Shown: in pieces, positions 35,036-35,818 of the stretch | How positions within the stretch are numbered: the stretch's first letter is position 1 | Layout of the letters: every line of letters starts with the position of its first letter | Notes under the pieces: generated by a model | Database searches by the model: none | Seen by the model: the letters and a program-made list of their open reading frames with translations, nothing else | What the model was told of the DNA's origin: nothing | Source: Pseudomonadales bacterium | GTDB lineage: Bacteria > Pseudomonadota > Gammaproteobacteria > Pseudomonadales > Azotimanducaceae | DNA length: 35,818 bases | Direction of reading: 5' to 3' | Assembly (NCBI GenBank): GCA_007130155.1 | Contig: SLTB01000269.1 | Span: 1 to 35,818 of the forward strand | Program-made: the position numbers and the translations under genes

Positions 35036-35818
35036 TCAATCGCGCGTCGAGTGGGCCTCGAACCGGGAGTGTCTTGCATGCTCCCAGGCCTCCCGCGCAG
35101 GCTCCTCATTCGCCACAAGAGGCTCCTGAACTGTCGGCGAGAATTCGCCTTCCGCCCTTTCCCGGTAGAAATCCAGAATGACCTCTTCGAAGTTGCCAAT
35201 CAGCCACTGCGCGATCGGGTCGGCGTACCAGTTGAAGCGGGTGCTGACCCGTTAGCCCATCCGGATCCGAAGCTGCGTGCCGGACGCTGTCGGCTGCAGC
35301 TTGTAGCTGCTGTCGATCAGATCGAAGTGGTGCCCACCGATCATCACGCGGTCATCGAGCGCGCGCGGCGGGAAGGAATCCACAGCGAAGCGGTAGTTCC
35401 AGTGCACGCGGCGGTGCTCTTCCCAGTCCAACACAACCTGCTCGAAGTGGATGTCCTTGCCCATGGTGATGCGCCGGACCCGGCCGTCGGGGCGGTCCTC
35501 GCTGATTCCCGCCAGTGGCAGCGGCACGCCGATGCAGTACATCCAAGCGTGGCCGACCTCGTCGGCGCGGATGTCAGTCGCGTGGTGGATCTGCCGCCAT
35601 ACCACATCGGGCGACGCGGCAATGTGCACAGCGCGCCCATGGCCAGCCCGCCGGCGGCCCCCAGAACGCTGAACAGCGGAACGATCAGTACGGCGCCTCA
35701 GCCCTTCGATCATGATGACCAGGGTGCCCAGCGCCATGGCCGTGAACCACAGCGAACGCACGGGCTCCCACGTCACCCGGCCCTCGCAGACGCTACGCAC
35801 GTCGTCGGATTGGATCCG
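35036..35818 (-). pseudogene. SRPBCC/START-type gene, disrupted (5' end beyond window)
   Basis: From the right edge an open frame encodes a membrane-like segment (SLWFTAMALGTLVIMIEG) and then an SRPBCC domain (VHIAASPDVVWRQIHHATDI, WEEHRRVHWNYRF, YKLQPTASGTQLRIRMG). It is cut by TAA at 35252-35254. The same frame continues for 71 further codons (RVSTRFNWYADPIAQWLIGN, FEEVILDFYRERAEGEF) to a TGA at 35036-35038, which reads as the natural C-terminal helix of the fold. One base change (TAC or TAT to TAA) would explain the stop. Between the first helix and the SRPBCC domain the frame is charged. A different frame there encodes VLIVPLFSVLGAAGGLAMGA, a good second helix, so two compensating frameshifts are likely. 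Sequencing error is possible. Confidence 0.65.

Overview
The window is about 36 kb of GC-rich, densely coded chromosomal DNA, most likely from a gammaproteobacterium. The order leuS-lptE-holA is the conserved gammaproteobacterial arrangement. The outer-membrane lipoprotein LptE shows a diderm cell, and the REP-like palindromes resemble those of pseudomonads. P450, Rieske oxygenase, acyl-CoA synthetase and paired acyl-CoA dehydrogenase genes suggest an aerobic degrader of hydrophobic carbon such as lipids, steroids or terpenoids. The exact genus cannot be read from the sequence. I saw no tRNA, rRNA, CRISPR, phage or transposase gene.

Left part (1-6243): a 3'-truncated rmuC and a cytochrome P450 on the minus strand, then a divergent flavin oxidoreductase overlapping a MAPEG membrane protein. 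Next comes an unknown minus-strand membrane protein lying between two near-identical 29-bp direct repeats, then a minus-strand pair of a carboxymuconolactone-decarboxylase/AhpD-like protein and a VOC-fold protein.

Centre (6407-17720): eight plus-strand genes with gaps of at most 3 bases or overlaps, so almost certainly one transcript. They are a long-chain acyl-CoA synthetase, a GT4 glycosyltransferase, an MMPL/HpnN-like RND lipid exporter, and a complete Opp/Dpp-type ABC importer (binding protein, two permeases, two ATPases). The second permease carries an extra periplasmic segment of about 150 residues that looks like a fibronectin type III domain. An NTF2-like lipoprotein follows.

Right-centre (18468-26407): two tandem paralogues of an HD-domain metalloprotein family. 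One keeps every metal ligand and the other has lost them all. Then come a Nudix hydrolase, a small ABM-type monooxygenase, a CobS/CobT-type AAA+/VWA pair, a histidine phosphatase and an MFS transporter.

Right end (26636-35818): holA, lptE and leuS on the minus strand. Divergent from them are a Rieske oxygenase alpha subunit and two acyl-CoA dehydrogenases that look like the catalytic and non-catalytic partners of a heteromer. Last is an SRPBCC-type gene broken by an in-frame stop and probably by frameshifts.

The main leads are the FN3-bearing permease, the lipid/glycosyl/RND/Opp operon, and the active/dead HD-domain pair.
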